A DNA stretch of 64,000 nt from Acinetobacter pollinis (GTDB lineage: Bacteria; Pseudomonadota; Gammaproteobacteria; Pseudomonadales; Moraxellaceae), in contig NZ_VTDQ01000009.1 of the NCBI RefSeq assembly GCF_015627175.1, positions 1 to 64,000 of the forward strand. The letters run 5' to 3'. Position 1 is the first letter of the stretch. Each line of letters opens with the position of its first letter. Below the pieces are notes generated by a model, which was given only the letters and a program-made list of their open reading frames with translations, made no database searches and was not told the DNA's origin. Of the stretch, positions 45,217 to 55,842 are shown piece after piece. The translations under genes were made by a program, and so were the position numbers.

Positions 45217-46362
45217 TTATTTATCCATATGAGACAAGATTGAGTTTTTCACATCATTCATTGTCGCATCAATGGTAAGCATAACTGCATCGGCACATTG
45301 TTTAATGGCTGTATCTGGATCTTTAAGACCATTACCCGTTACAGTACATACAATTACTGAACCTTCAGCAATTTTTCCTGCTTTAATGTCGCGAATTGCG
45401 CCACCAATAGAAGCTGCAGATGCAGGTTCTACAAATACACCTTCGTACATTGCTAGCATACGCTGTGCATCTAAAATTTCACTGTCTTGTAGTTCATCAA
45501 ACCAACCATTTGAATCTCGTACAACCGCTTTTGCATGATTCCAACTTTGTGGATTACCAATACGAATAGCCGTCGCTACAGTTTCAGGTGCCTCAATCGG
45601 AGCACCACGTAAAAATGGAGCTGCGCCTGATGCCTGATAACCTACCATTTTAGGTAAGCCTTCTGGTTTAGGGCCTGTAAACTGATCTGTTGTTGGATCA
45701 TAAACAACTTGTTCAAATGCTTCTACAGGTTGATCTGCAACAGCTTCTGTATAACCCATCCAATGCGCAGTAATGTTTCCTGCATTACCTACAGGTAGGC
45801 AATGGTAGTCAGGAGCTTTTCCTAAAGCTTCTACAATTTCGTAAGAAATCGTTTTTTGACCTTGTAGACGATAAGGGTTAATCGAGTTCACAATTGTTAC
45901 AGGTGCTTGATCTGCCATTTCTTTGACAAGACGCATACCATCATCAAAGTTACCACGAATTTGCATGGTAATTGCACCGTACATCATGGCTTGTGCCATT
46001 TTACCCATTGCAATTTTGCCTTCAGGAATAAGTACGAATGCTTTAATTCCTGCACGAGCTGCATAAGCTGCTGCAGCAGCAGACGTGTTACCAGTAGATG
46101 CACAAATAATCGCTTTTGAGCCATCTTCAACTGCTTTTGTAACCGCCATAGTCATACCGCGGTCTTTAAAAGATCCTGTTGGGTTAAGGCCTTCATATTT
46201 CACATAAATTTCAACATCTTTGCCAATAATACGTGGAATATTTTCAAGTTTAATCAGTGGTGTGTTTCCTTCACCTAAAGAGATTGCACGTGTAGTTTTT
46301 GATACAGGTAGACGGTCGCGGTAGCGATCTACAAGTCCAGTATAGCGATTGGCATTAGACAT
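45217..46362 (-). CDS. thrC: Threonine synthase
   Basis: A 381-residue PLP enzyme. The cofactor lysine is in NPTGSFKDRGMT (about residues 54-65); STGNTSAAAAAYAARAG (about 87-103) and VGNAGNITAHW (about 187-197) bind the phosphate and substrate. It turns O-phosphohomoserine into threonine. I use the ATG at 46362 (MSNANRYTGL), the family start; a longer frame would add 13 residues of no similarity. It lies 65 nt downstream of hom, as in Pseudomonas and Acinetobacter. Confidence 0.95.
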   Translation of the reverse strand: MSNANRYTGLVDRYRDRLPVSKTTRAISLGEGNTPLIKLENIPRIIGKDVEIYVKYEGLNPTGSFKDRGMTMAVTKAVEDGSKAIICASTGNTSAAAAAYAARAGIKAFVLIPEGKIAMGKMAQAMMYGAITMQIRGNFDDGMRLVKEMADQAPVTIVNSINPYRLQGQKTISYEIVEALGKAPDYHCLPVGNAGNITAHWMGYTEAVADQPVEAFEQVVYDPTTDQFTGPKPEGLPKMVGYQASGAAPFLRGAPIEAPETVATAIRIGNPQSWNHAKAVVRDSNGWFDELQDSEILDAQRMLAMYEGVFVEPASAASIGGAIRDIKAGKIAEGSVIVCTVTGNGLKDPDTAIKQCADAVMLTIDATMNDVKNSILSHMDK

Positions 46363-46427
46363 GATGTTGTTCCAAGAAGATGTGTAAAACATGCGAGACA
46401 ATAATCAGCCTCGCAACTGAGCTTAAA

Positions 46428-47729
46428 TTAATTTTCCAGAGATTCCAAGCGGATTCGAGTCACTTCGCCGTGTGTTGCAGGCAATGCTTGGATTTTAGCA
46501 ATGGCTTCATCCATTTTTGATTCAACAATTGGATCGGTCATAATGACGACAGGAACACGATTTTTTAAACGTGGTTGTTGCATAATGGCATCGATACTGA
46601 TCCCACACTGACTTAAAATAGTCGTAATGTCTGCTAAAACGCCTTTGTTGTCATCAACATTGACACGTAGGTAGTATGCAGTGGTCATTTCCTCACGTTT
46701 TAGAATTTGAATATCTTCAAGTGATTCAAATGCAAGCTGTGGAATTGTCCCTGAGCCATCTTCGGTGTACGAAATATCACGAACCAAGTCAATAATATCT
46801 GCAACAACAGCAGATGCAGTTGGGCCACCACCTGCACCCGGACCATAGTACATAGTTTGACCAACAGCACTTGCCTTAACAGAAACAGCATTTTGAACAC
46901 CGTTTACATTTGCCAAAGGCTGTTCTTCAGGAATAAGTGTTGGATGAACACGCAGTTCGATACCGTTTTCTGCACGACGTGCAATTCCTAAATGTTTAAT
47001 ACGGAAGCCAAGTTCTTCTGCGTATTTTACGTCTTGTGCTGTAATTTTACTAATACCTTCGGTATAGACTTTGTCGAATTGTAATGGAATACCAAATGCG
47101 ATAGAGGCAAGTAAAGTTAATTTATGTGCTGCATCAATGCCTTCAACATCGAATGTAGGATCTGCTTCTGCGTAGCCTAAAGCTTGAGCTTCTGCAAGTA
47201 CATCTTCAAACTGACGAGATTTATCACGCATTTCAGTCAGAATAAAGTTACCTGTACCATTAATAATACCAGCTAACCAGTCAATTCGGTTAGCTGCAAG
47301 TCCTTCACGCATGACTTTAATAATAGGAATACCGCCTGCAACCGCAGCTTCATATGCAATTTGTACGGTGTTATTGTCAGCCGCTTCAAAGAGTTCATTG
47401 CCTTCTTCAGCAAGTAAAGCTTTGTTTGCTGTAACAACCTGTTTTCCATGTTTTATTGCTTCTAAAATTAAATCATGTGCAGGTTGAATACCACCAATGA
47501 GTTCAACAACGATATCTACATCGGGTTGGCGAACAATTTCAAATAGATCTGCACTTTGTTGAATACCTTCCAAATTGAGATCTGGGCGTGGACGGCGAGT
47601 GCCTACGTGAGTAATTTGAATTTCTCGACCTGTACGGCGTTTAATTTCTGTGGCATTTTCTTGTAATAATTGAAGAACTCCACAACCAACGGTACCAAGA
47701 CCAAGTATAGCCAGACGAACTGGTTTCAC
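46428..47729 (-). CDS. hom: Homoserine dehydrogenase (GTG start)
   Basis: A 433-residue monofunctional enzyme: Rossmann NAD(P) motif ILGLGTVGCGV (about residues 7-17), the catalytic domain with VAGGIPIIKVMREGL and NGTGNFIL, and a C-terminal ACT domain (about 350-430) for threonine feedback. It makes homoserine for threonine, methionine and isoleucine synthesis. The start is GTG at 47729, with GGAG eight bases before; an in-frame TTG 12 nt upstream is less likely. It is the third gene in the conserved order xerD-dsbC-hom-thrC. Confidence 0.96.
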   Translation of the reverse strand: MKPVRLAILGLGTVGCGVLQLLQENATEIKRRTGREIQITHVGTRRPRPDLNLEGIQQSADLFEIVRQPDVDIVVELIGGIQPAHDLILEAIKHGKQVVTANKALLAEEGNELFEAADNNTVQIAYEAAVAGGIPIIKVMREGLAANRIDWLAGIINGTGNFILTEMRDKSRQFEDVLAEAQALGYAEADPTFDVEGIDAAHKLTLLASIAFGIPLQFDKVYTEGISKITAQDVKYAEELGFRIKHLGIARRAENGIELRVHPTLIPEEQPLANVNGVQNAVSVKASAVGQTMYYGPGAGGGPTASAVVADIIDLVRDISYTEDGSGTIPQLAFESLEDIQILKREEMTTAYYLRVNVDDNKGVLADITTILSQCGISIDAIMQQPRLKNRVPVVIMTDPIVESKMDEAIAKIQALPATHGEVTRIRLESLEN

Positions 47730-47827
47730 GTCACACTCCAAAATAAATTAGCAAATGATCTTAGATCATAGCTAAAAAAATCGGCAGAGTGTAGGTGAAG
47801 ATTCGCGAATCTTCACCTATTTTAGTA

Positions 47828-48643
47828 TTATTTTTCTAATTTTTTGACAATATCATCGGCTGAAAGGTAACCACCTAGGTAATGACCGTCTTGACTATAT
47901 ACAGCAGGTGTACCATTTACACCGATATTTAGGCCAAGTGCATATTGTGATTTGACTGGGTTTTGGCATTGTGTTTGTGGAATATTTTCACCTTTTACCA
48001 CTGAAGCAAATGCAGCTTGGCGATCTTTACTACACCAAATACTTTCCATCATTGGGAGGAACTGATCGCCACGAGGCCATGCAATGTAACGAACCTCAAT
48101 ACCTTTTGCTGTAATTTCTGGCAGTGATTCATGAAGTTTATGGCAGTAAGGGCAGCTTGCATCTGTAAATACATAAATTATATGTTTTGTCTGACCTTGA
48201 GCAGGATAAACAATAAGATCTTTTACATTCAATTGTTCAAAGAGTTTTTGGTTTTCTTGCGCCTGCAATCCTTCACTTACGTTATGTAGTTTTGTATCGC
48301 CTAAACGTAAAATATCGCCTTGAATAATATATTTACCATCAGATGTAGCATAAACCGATGGCATACCTTCTAAGTTTACCCAGTAAATATTTGGAACTTC
48401 CGTCTTTTTAATGTCGGTAACTTTAATTTTAATATTTGCTTTTTCCAACTGCTCTTGGAATGTTTTCATTAAGCGTTGTTTTTCATTGCGCTCTAGAATA
48501 GGTGATACGTCACCTGTTGCTGGACTTGTCGCTGTCAGTGAATCTGATTTTGTTGTTTCTGCTTTGTCTTTAGAACAACCAGACATAATGGCAGTTACAG
48601 CGAAAGTGCAAGCAAGGAGTGTTTTAGAATAAGGAAATGCCAT
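47828..48643 (-). CDS. dsbC: DsbC-type thiol:disulfide interchange protein, probable lipoprotein
   Basis: A 271-residue disulfide isomerase: short N-terminal dimerisation domain (about 55-120) and a thioredoxin domain with the active site Cys164-Pro-Tyr-Cys167 in DASCPYCHKL, plus the cis-proline TPAVYS. The N-terminus ends in IMSGC with Cys23, a lipobox-like site, followed by Ser at +2, and a Thr/Ser-rich linker, so it may be a membrane-anchored lipoprotein and not a free periplasmic dimer. It reshuffles wrong disulfides in exported proteins. Order xerD-dsbC-hom matches Pseudomonas. Confidence 0.9.
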   Translation of the reverse strand: MAFPYSKTLLACTFAVTAIMSGCSKDKAETTKSDSLTATSPATGDVSPILERNEKQRLMKTFQEQLEKANIKIKVTDIKKTEVPNIYWVNLEGMPSVYATSDGKYIIQGDILRLGDTKLHNVSEGLQAQENQKLFEQLNVKDLIVYPAQGQTKHIIYVFTDASCPYCHKLHESLPEITAKGIEVRYIAWPRGDQFLPMMESIWCSKDRQAAFASVVKGENIPQTQCQNPVKSQYALGLNIGVNGTPAVYSQDGHYLGGYLSADDIVKKLEK

Positions 48644-48755
48644 AAAAAACTCTTTAACTGATCAAGAATAATAAAAATAATGCTTAAGCATATCAAAAAA
48701 TATGATCAAGTTCGTGAAGTTTCATTACTAAGTGTGACAATCTCACATACCTGTG

Positions 48756-49676
48756 TTACGGGCGGGGATGATATGTCTCATGTACTTTTTGCAATCTGAC
48801 TTGTGCCACATGCGTATAAATTTGTGTAGTGGACAAATCGCTATGACCTAAAAGCATCTGTACAACACGTAAATCTGCACCATGATTGAGGAGATGTGTT
48901 GCAAAAGCATGTCTTAAAGTATGTGGTGAAAGTTCAGTCTGAATATTGGCAATTAGGGCGTAACGTTTAATGGCATACCAAAAATTTTGTCGACTCATAA
49001 TTCCACCATGTTGGGTTAAGAATAAATAGTCGGTACTGGTTTTATAAAGGGCAGGGCGCGCTTCATTAAGATATTTTTCAATCCACTCTGTGGCGACTTG
49101 TCCGATTGGAACGAGCCTTTCTTTATTACCTTTACCAAGAATGCGTAAATAGCCTTGTCTTAAGTTGAGTAACTCGATGCGTAAATTAATGAGTTCACTT
49201 ACACGTAGACCGCTTGCATACAGTACTTCAAGCATGGCACGGTCTCTTAGACCAAGATGTGTGTGAATATCGGGTGCTTGAATTAAAGCTTCGACATCTT
49301 CTTCACTTAGGTCTTTAGGAAGCGCTCGACCAAGCTGAGGCGTTTTATGTGTTTCTAACGGATCATCTGTACGGAGTTTTTGCTCGCGCATAAATTTGTA
49401 AAAAGACCGAAGTGCAGAGAGAATCCTTGCAATAGAGCGTGGGCTTTTTCCTTGTTTGGTCAGCTCAATAAGTACATCTGAAATATCGTCTTTACACCAC
49501 TGTGATAGGGGTAAACGACTAAGTTCACTACATTGTATTAAGTCAGACAAATAGGCATTACGTGTATGTGGGCTGACGGTTTGTGCAACCAAATAATCTC
49601 TATACCCAATTAAAAAAGAGAGCTTTTTCGGTATTTTGACAGGCGCAGGTACGCGAGGTTTTTTATTGTTTAGCAT
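48756..49676 (-). CDS. xerD: Site-specific tyrosine recombinase XerD
   Basis: A 306-residue tyrosine recombinase with N-terminal SAM-like DNA-binding domain (about 20-110) and catalytic domain carrying the full set: Arg in YASGLRVSEL, Lys in LGKGNKERLVP, HTLRHAFATHLL (His, Arg), LLGHSDLSTTQIYTHV (His and the nucleophile Tyr). The sequence RVVQMLLGHSD with the ending VHETYHPR is the XerD type. With XerC it resolves chromosome dimers at dif. A basic N-terminal extension of about 20 residues (KKPRVPAPVKIPKK) is longer than in E. coli. Confidence 0.95.
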   Translation of the reverse strand: MLNNKKPRVPAPVKIPKKLSFLIGYRDYLVAQTVSPHTRNAYLSDLIQCSELSRLPLSQWCKDDISDVLIELTKQGKSPRSIARILSALRSFYKFMREQKLRTDDPLETHKTPQLGRALPKDLSEEDVEALIQAPDIHTHLGLRDRAMLEVLYASGLRVSELINLRIELLNLRQGYLRILGKGNKERLVPIGQVATEWIEKYLNEARPALYKTSTDYLFLTQHGGIMSRQNFWYAIKRYALIANIQTELSPHTLRHAFATHLLNHGADLRVVQMLLGHSDLSTTQIYTHVAQVRLQKVHETYHPRP

Positions 49677-49814
49677 GGCAATATCATAATTAAAAATAAT
49701 TTAATTGAGAAGACTAAACTGATAAATGTTGCATTTAGTTAATAGCTGATGATGTGTATGTAAATTGTTCTCATTTATGTTTATAATAATTAAAAATGTT
49801 AAGGATGCTGCGCG

Positions 49815-50075
49815 GTGCTGTTATCAGAGTTAAAGGTCAAGCAAGCTGCTGTTATACAAAAGATTAATCACCTAAATGCTGTGGATGGGCAAGATGATTT
49901 AATTGCGAGCCGATTGGAAACTTTAGGATTCTTACCAGGGACCCTTGTAAAGATTATTGCACGAGGCGTTTTTGGTGGCGATCCCATTCTTATTCAGATC
50001 GGATTTACACGGTTTGCGTTAAGAAAGTTTGAAGCAGAAAAGATTGAAGTGAATCATGAGGGAGCACCTGTATGA
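49815..50075 (+). CDS. feoA: Ferrous iron transport protein A (GTG start)
   Basis: An 86-residue SH3-like protein. SELKVKQAAVIQKINH at the start, LETLGFLPGTLVKIIARGVFGGDP in the middle (seen as LGFLPGTLVKIIARGVFGGD) and IQIGFTRFALRKFEAEKIEV at the end follow FeoA. It supports FeoB in Fe(II) uptake. The start is GTG at 49815 with AAGGA nine bases upstream; no in-frame ATG is available. Its stop overlaps the feoB start (ATGA). Confidence 0.92.
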   Translation: MLLSELKVKQAAVIQKINHLNAVDGQDDLIASRLETLGFLPGTLVKIIARGVFGGDPILIQIGFTRFALRKFEAEKIEVNHEGAPV

Positions 50076-51925
50076 GTGAGGTGCTTCGAGTCGCTTTAGT
50101 CGGCAATCCAAACTGTGGTAAAACATCTGTTTTTAATCAGTTAACAGGAACTCGCCAAAAAGTTGGTAATTATGCAGGTGTGACTGTAGAGAAAAAGGTT
50201 GGTTTCTTTAATCTACCTTCTGGTCAAGCTGTACGTGTACTGGATTTACCGGGTACCTATAGTTTAGATGCTACAAGTCCAGATGAAGCGGTAACACGTG
50301 ATGTCTGTTTAGGTAAAATTGAAACTGAAGCAGAACAAGATGCATTTTTGTGTGTTGTTGATGCAACAAATTTGAGTTTACATCTGGGCTTAGTATTAGA
50401 AGTCATTGCCTTAGGACGACCTGTTTTAGTCGTTTTAAATATGATGGATGAAGCACGCCGTCGTGGTATTCAAATTAATATTCAAAAACTTTCTGAACGT
50501 CTTGGTGTACCTGTTACTGAAACAGTAGCAACAAACGCATCTGGTGTCGCAAACTTAACAAAAGCATTAGATCAAAAACGTTTTAATACACCGAATACAG
50601 AATTAAGTGGTCTGGTTGGGAATCCTCATCAGAAAGCACAACAAATTTTAGATGATGTTATTGTTTTTGCAGATAAAGAAGATAAGCGAACAGCCTTCTT
50701 AGATCGTATTTTTCTCCATCCTATTTTAGGATTGGTAAGTCTTGCTTTACTCATGTTTATTGTATTCCAAGCTGTATTTACTTGGGCTGCTCCTTTTATG
50801 GATGCCATTGAAGGTGCGTTTAAGTGGTTAGGTGAAGCTGTAGGTAGTGTCATTACTCAGCCAATGCTTCATAGTTTGGTTGCAGATGGGATTATTGCGG
50901 GTGCAGGTAGTGTTGTGGTGTTCCTACCTCAAATTCTGATTTTGTTCTTCTTTATTTTGTTGTTAGAAGAAACAGGTTATTTACCTCGTGCAGCTTTTCT
51001 ACTTGATAAATTGATGTATAAAGCAGGGTTAAGTGGTCGCTCTTTTATTCCGCTGTTGTCTAGTTTTGCCTGTGCTGTACCAGGTATTATGGCCACGAGA
51101 AGTATTAATGATCCACGTGATCGTTTAACAACGATCTTAGTTGCGCCACTCATGACTTGTTCTGCCAGACTTCCTGTTTATGCATTACTGATTTCAGCAT
51201 TTATTCCAAATACGCAAATTTGGGGCTTTTTAAGTTTACAAGGACTTGTATTGTTTGCACTGTATATGGCAGGAATTTTAAGTGCATTGATTGTTGCTTT
51301 TATTATTAAGTTATTTCAAAAAGATAAATCTGAATATGCATTGCTGATGGAGCTTCCAAGCTACCGCTTTCCGAATATGAAAAGTATTGCTATTGGTTTA
51401 CTCGATCGTGGACGTATTTTCTTAAAACGTGTTGGTGGAATTATTTTTGCACTTTCAATTCTCCTTTGGTTTTTAAGTACTTTCCCACAGCCCCCTGAAC
51501 ATGCCACTTTACCTGCAATTGATTATAGCTTCGCAGGACAATTAGGCCATCTGATTCAGCCTTTATTTGCACCAATTGGGTTTAATTGGCAAATTTGTAT
51601 CGCACTTATTCCTGCAATGGCTGCACGAGAAGTAGTGGTTGCTTCTTTAGGAACGGTTTACGCACTCTCTGGTGCAGATGATGATGCAGTTGCACAAGGT
51701 TTAACACATTTAATTAGCTCACCTGACTCAGGTTGGACAATTGCTACTGGATTATCGTTACTGGTTTGGTTTATTTATGCACCACATTGTATCTCTACGC
51801 TTGCAACTGTGCGCCGTGAGACTGGCTCATGGAAAATGGTTGCCTTTATGACAATTTATTTGTTTGGACTTGCATATTTTACGGCATTTCTAACTTATCA
51901 AATTGCCTCACATTATTTTGGCTAA
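50072..51925 (+). CDS. feoB: Ferrous iron transporter FeoB
   Basis: A 617-residue GTPase-coupled Fe(II) permease, the shorter class of FeoB. G domain: GNPNCGKTSVFNQLTG (about 10-25), DLPGTYSLD (about 66-74), NMMD. The membrane domain has the two Gate regions (LEETGYLPRAAFLLDKLM, seen as EETGYLPRAAFLLDKLM; SFACAVPGIMATR; ARLPVYALLISAF; AAREVVVASLGTVY). feoA overlaps upstream and a small Cys-rich gene follows 12 nt later. No Fur box was identified by eye. Confidence 0.96.
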   Translation: MSEVLRVALVGNPNCGKTSVFNQLTGTRQKVGNYAGVTVEKKVGFFNLPSGQAVRVLDLPGTYSLDATSPDEAVTRDVCLGKIETEAEQDAFLCVVDATNLSLHLGLVLEVIALGRPVLVVLNMMDEARRRGIQINIQKLSERLGVPVTETVATNASGVANLTKALDQKRFNTPNTELSGLVGNPHQKAQQILDDVIVFADKEDKRTAFLDRIFLHPILGLVSLALLMFIVFQAVFTWAAPFMDAIEGAFKWLGEAVGSVITQPMLHSLVADGIIAGAGSVVVFLPQILILFFFILLLEETGYLPRAAFLLDKLMYKAGLSGRSFIPLLSSFACAVPGIMATRSINDPRDRLTTILVAPLMTCSARLPVYALLISAFIPNTQIWGFLSLQGLVLFALYMAGILSALIVAFIIKLFQKDKSEYALLMELPSYRFPNMKSIAIGLLDRGRIFLKRVGGIIFALSILLWFLSTFPQPPEHATLPAIDYSFAGQLGHLIQPLFAPIGFNWQICIALIPAMAAREVVVASLGTVYALSGADDDAVAQGLTHLISSPDSGWTIATGLSLLVWFIYAPHCISTLATVRRETGSWKMVAFMTIYLFGLAYFTAFLTYQIASHYFG

Positions 51926-51937
51926 GAGGAGGCTAAA

Positions 51938-52195
51938 ATGGTTGAAACACTTATCGTTACTGCATTGGTAATCTGGAGTGCGATTTATACATTTAAGAAG
52001 GTTTTTCCAAAATCTGCTTATAAGGTATTTAATCATTTGGCCAATATCTGTGAAAGGCAGGGTTGGCATAAAATTGCAAACTGGATTAGACCTGACATGG
52101 TTGCCGGATGTGGTGGTGGCTGTGATTGCAGTAGTTCACCAAGCAAAAGTAAAGTAAAAGTTCCTGAAACTGTTGAAGCAGTAAAATGGAAATAA
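51938..52195 (+). CDS. FeoB-associated Cys-rich small membrane protein
   Basis: An 85-residue protein: one N-terminal membrane helix (VETLIVTALVIWSAIYTF), then a basic amphipathic part (VFNHLANICERQGWHKIANWI) and a Cys/Gly cluster VAGCGGGCDCSSSPSK near residues 55-70, with a Lys-rich tail. Small Cys-rich membrane proteins encoded after feoB are widespread and are placed where FeoC would be; I expect it to take part in Fe(II) uptake or to bind a metal, but no function is proven. It is 12 nt after feoB and ends at a strong terminator, so feoA-feoB-this gene is one operon. Confidence 0.82.
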   Translation: MVETLIVTALVIWSAIYTFKKVFPKSAYKVFNHLANICERQGWHKIANWIRPDMVAGCGGGCDCSSSPSKSKVKVPETVEAVKWK

Positions 52196-52209
52196 TATTT
52201 CTTATAATG

Positions 52210-52236
52210 AAAAAGCCATCTTAAAGATGGCTTTTT
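52210..52236 (+). terminator. Rho-independent terminator of the feo operon
   Basis: AAAAAGCCATCTT (52210-52222) and AAGATGGCTTTTT (52224-52236), with a T run in the right arm. Confidence 0.9.
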
Positions 52237-52342
52237 ACGTGAATAACACAAAAAAATAGTGATGTTCTTTAATCTATAAAAGCAATCTAAAAAGCAAAGT
52301 GCTACCATTCATAAAAGTAAAAGAATGATGCTCGGGGCATAA

Positions 52343-53689
<1,347 letters not shown>

Positions 53690-53691
53690 GC

Positions 53692-54903
53692 ATGATTCAA
53701 AAAAAAGAACGCTTAGGAGTAAGCCCAAGTACAAAGTTACAAGACCTCTATACACGTATCAGTCATATCCTTCCTAAGGAAATTACCGTAAGAAACATTT
53801 TAGTTTTTTGTGTACTGACATTACTTGTGATTGGGACGGTCATGGTGGCTTCGGCATCAATGCCTTATGCTGCAAATGTGCAAAATAATCCGTTCTACTT
53901 CTTAGAGCGACATATGATCTCAATTATGATTGCGATGTGTGTTGCTTTTGTCGTTTCAAGATTTGCCTTAGAAAGCTGGTTTAAAAGTATTTTTCTTCTG
54001 TGGTTAATTACGATTGCTTTATTGTTCGTAACTTTCCTTATTGGTACTGAAGTAAACGGTGCAAGGCGTTGGATTCGTTTAGGTTTCTTTACATTACAGC
54101 CGACTGAAGTTGCTAAAATGATTATGGCAATATTTACTGCAGACTATGTCGTACGCCGTGCCAGTGAGGTTAGAGATCGAGGTTGGATGGGACTCATGCG
54201 TTTAGCCTTGGTTATGTTCGTTTCTATTGTACTCATTATTCTTGAGCCCGATTTTGGTTCTACGGCCGTAATTGTCATGATGATGGTTGGTGTGTTTTTC
54301 CTTGCAGGCGCACCGATTAAACAGTTCCTTGTTATGGGTGGTGTTATTGTATTGGCCTTGGCATCACTGGTTATCTTTGAGCCTTATCGTCTTGAACGCT
54401 TAATGTCTTTTTCAAATCCATGGGCTGATCCGCTCGGTGCAGGTTATCAGCTATCGAATGCGCTTATGGCATTTGGGCGTGGCGAGTGGTTTGGTGTAGG
54501 ACTAGGGCATAGTATGCAAAAAATGTCTTATCTTCCAGAAGCACATACAGACTTTATGTTGGCAATTTTAGGTGAAGAGTTTGGTTTCTTTGGTATTTTT
54601 ACCATTTTAACACTTGAATTTTTAATGCTCGCATGTTGTGTTCGCATTGGTTATCGTGCACTAAAAAATAACTATCTTCGAGCAGGTTATTTGGCTTATG
54701 GCATAAGCTTTATATTTCTCATGCAAATTTTAGTGAATGCGGGTATGAATATGGGAATGTTACCTACCAAAGGTTTAACACTACCTTTTATTAGTTATGG
54801 TGGATCATCGCTCATGATGTGTGCGGCAATGATTACACTGGTACTTAAAATCGATGCTTCTACACAAGATGAAAATCCAACCAAAGAGCTTTCGAATTTC
54901 TAA
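53692..54903 (+). CDS. ftsW: Peptidoglycan glycosyltransferase FtsW
   Basis: A 403-residue SEDS-family membrane protein with about ten helices. GARRWIRLGFFTLQPTEVAK (about 123-142), the catalytic-region EPDFGSTAVI (about 184-193), AHTDFMLAILGEEFGF and KGLTLPFISYGGSSL (C-terminal SEDS signature) are all present. FtsW polymerises septal peptidoglycan with FtsI. Directly downstream of murD (2-nt gap); a terminator follows. Confidence 0.95.
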   Translation: MIQKKERLGVSPSTKLQDLYTRISHILPKEITVRNILVFCVLTLLVIGTVMVASASMPYAANVQNNPFYFLERHMISIMIAMCVAFVVSRFALESWFKSIFLLWLITIALLFVTFLIGTEVNGARRWIRLGFFTLQPTEVAKMIMAIFTADYVVRRASEVRDRGWMGLMRLALVMFVSIVLIILEPDFGSTAVIVMMMVGVFFLAGAPIKQFLVMGGVIVLALASLVIFEPYRLERLMSFSNPWADPLGAGYQLSNALMAFGRGEWFGVGLGHSMQKMSYLPEAHTDFMLAILGEEFGFFGIFTILTLEFLMLACCVRIGYRALKNNYLRAGYLAYGISFIFLMQILVNAGMNMGMLPTKGLTLPFISYGGSSLMMCAAMITLVLKIDASTQDENPTKELSNF

Positions 54904-54915
54904 AATACACTTAGC

Positions 54916-54947
54916 AAAAAAAGCACTTGATCGGAAGTGCTTTTTTT
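54916..54947. terminator. Terminator between murD-ftsW and gluQRS
   Basis: AAAAAAAGCACTT (54916-54928) and AAGTGCTTTTTTT (54935-54947): a 13-bp stem with T runs on both strands; it lies 4 nt from the gluQRS stop. Confidence 0.93.
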
Positions 54948-54951
54948 ATAG

Positions 54952-55839
54952 CTAGAAATAGGTACCTGAGAGCATGGTTGTTTGAGGAACACGATGAATT
55001 TGCCACTGTTGAACAGCTTGCTTGAGCATATTTGAAGGTCGATCTAGCGCTACATCGGGCTGTTGAAGTGCACTAAAAGCCTGTTGTAAGAGTTTTGATG
55101 CATTGGATGGATCGAGTGCTTGAGCCAAATTCTGTTTAGAAAGTTTTTGACCTTGATCATTCATTGCTAGAGGAAGATGTAAATAACGAAGTTGAGGATA
55201 GTCAAGTAATTGGCTTAGCCAAATCTGACGGGCAGTATTATCTAAAAGATCTGCACCGCGAACGACATGCGTAATTCCTTGGAGGTAGTCATCCACCACA
55301 ACTGCAAGTTGATAATTAATGATACCGTCACGGCGTTTTAAAACAAAATCGCCGAGTTCAGTAGCAAGATTAGCGGTTTGCTCACCTTGTAATATATCTA
55401 TAAAAGTAATGGGATCTTCATTGACTTTGACACGAATTGCCTGATGTTCAAAATCTAAGTGAAGGTTTTTACATGTACCTTGGTATATTGCATTTGATCC
55501 GAGCATCTTACGTGTACACTGACAAGCATAGATAGCGTGCTTTTGATGAAGTTGTTCCAATACATCATTGTAGATATCGAGTCGATCTTTTTGAAACAAA
55601 ATTTGCTCATCAATTTCAAACTCAAATGCTTCTAAACACTGAAGAATATGTGTTTCGCTACCAGGATAAATACGAGGAATGTCGGTATCTTCTATTCGAA
55701 CCAGCCATTTTCCATGGTTCGATTTTGCTTCGCAATAGCTCGCAACAGCAGTAATGAGAGAGCCAAAATGCAAAGGGCCAGTTGGCGATGGCGCAAACCG
55801 ACCCCGATAAGGTGTATGTTCTGAGTGTTGATCACTCAT
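54952..55839 (-). CDS. gluQ: Glutamyl-Q tRNA(Asp) synthetase
   Basis: A 295-residue paralogue of the catalytic core of glutamyl-tRNA synthetase without the anticodon-binding domain. FAPSPTGPLHFGSL (about residues 15-28) is the HIGH-like motif, QKLSKQN the KMSKS-like motif, and CQCTRKML ... GTCKN a zinc site. It glutamylates the queuosine base in tRNA(Asp). The gene follows dksA by 3 nt, the widely conserved dksA-gluQRS order. Confidence 0.94.
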   Translation of the reverse strand: MSDQHSEHTPYRGRFAPSPTGPLHFGSLITAVASYCEAKSNHGKWLVRIEDTDIPRIYPGSETHILQCLEAFEFEIDEQILFQKDRLDIYNDVLEQLHQKHAIYACQCTRKMLGSNAIYQGTCKNLHLDFEHQAIRVKVNEDPITFIDILQGEQTANLATELGDFVLKRRDGIINYQLAVVVDDYLQGITHVVRGADLLDNTARQIWLSQLLDYPQLRYLHLPLAMNDQGQKLSKQNLAQALDPSNASKLLQQAFSALQQPDVALDRPSNMLKQAVQQWQIHRVPQTTMLSGTYF

Positions 55840-55842
55840 GAT

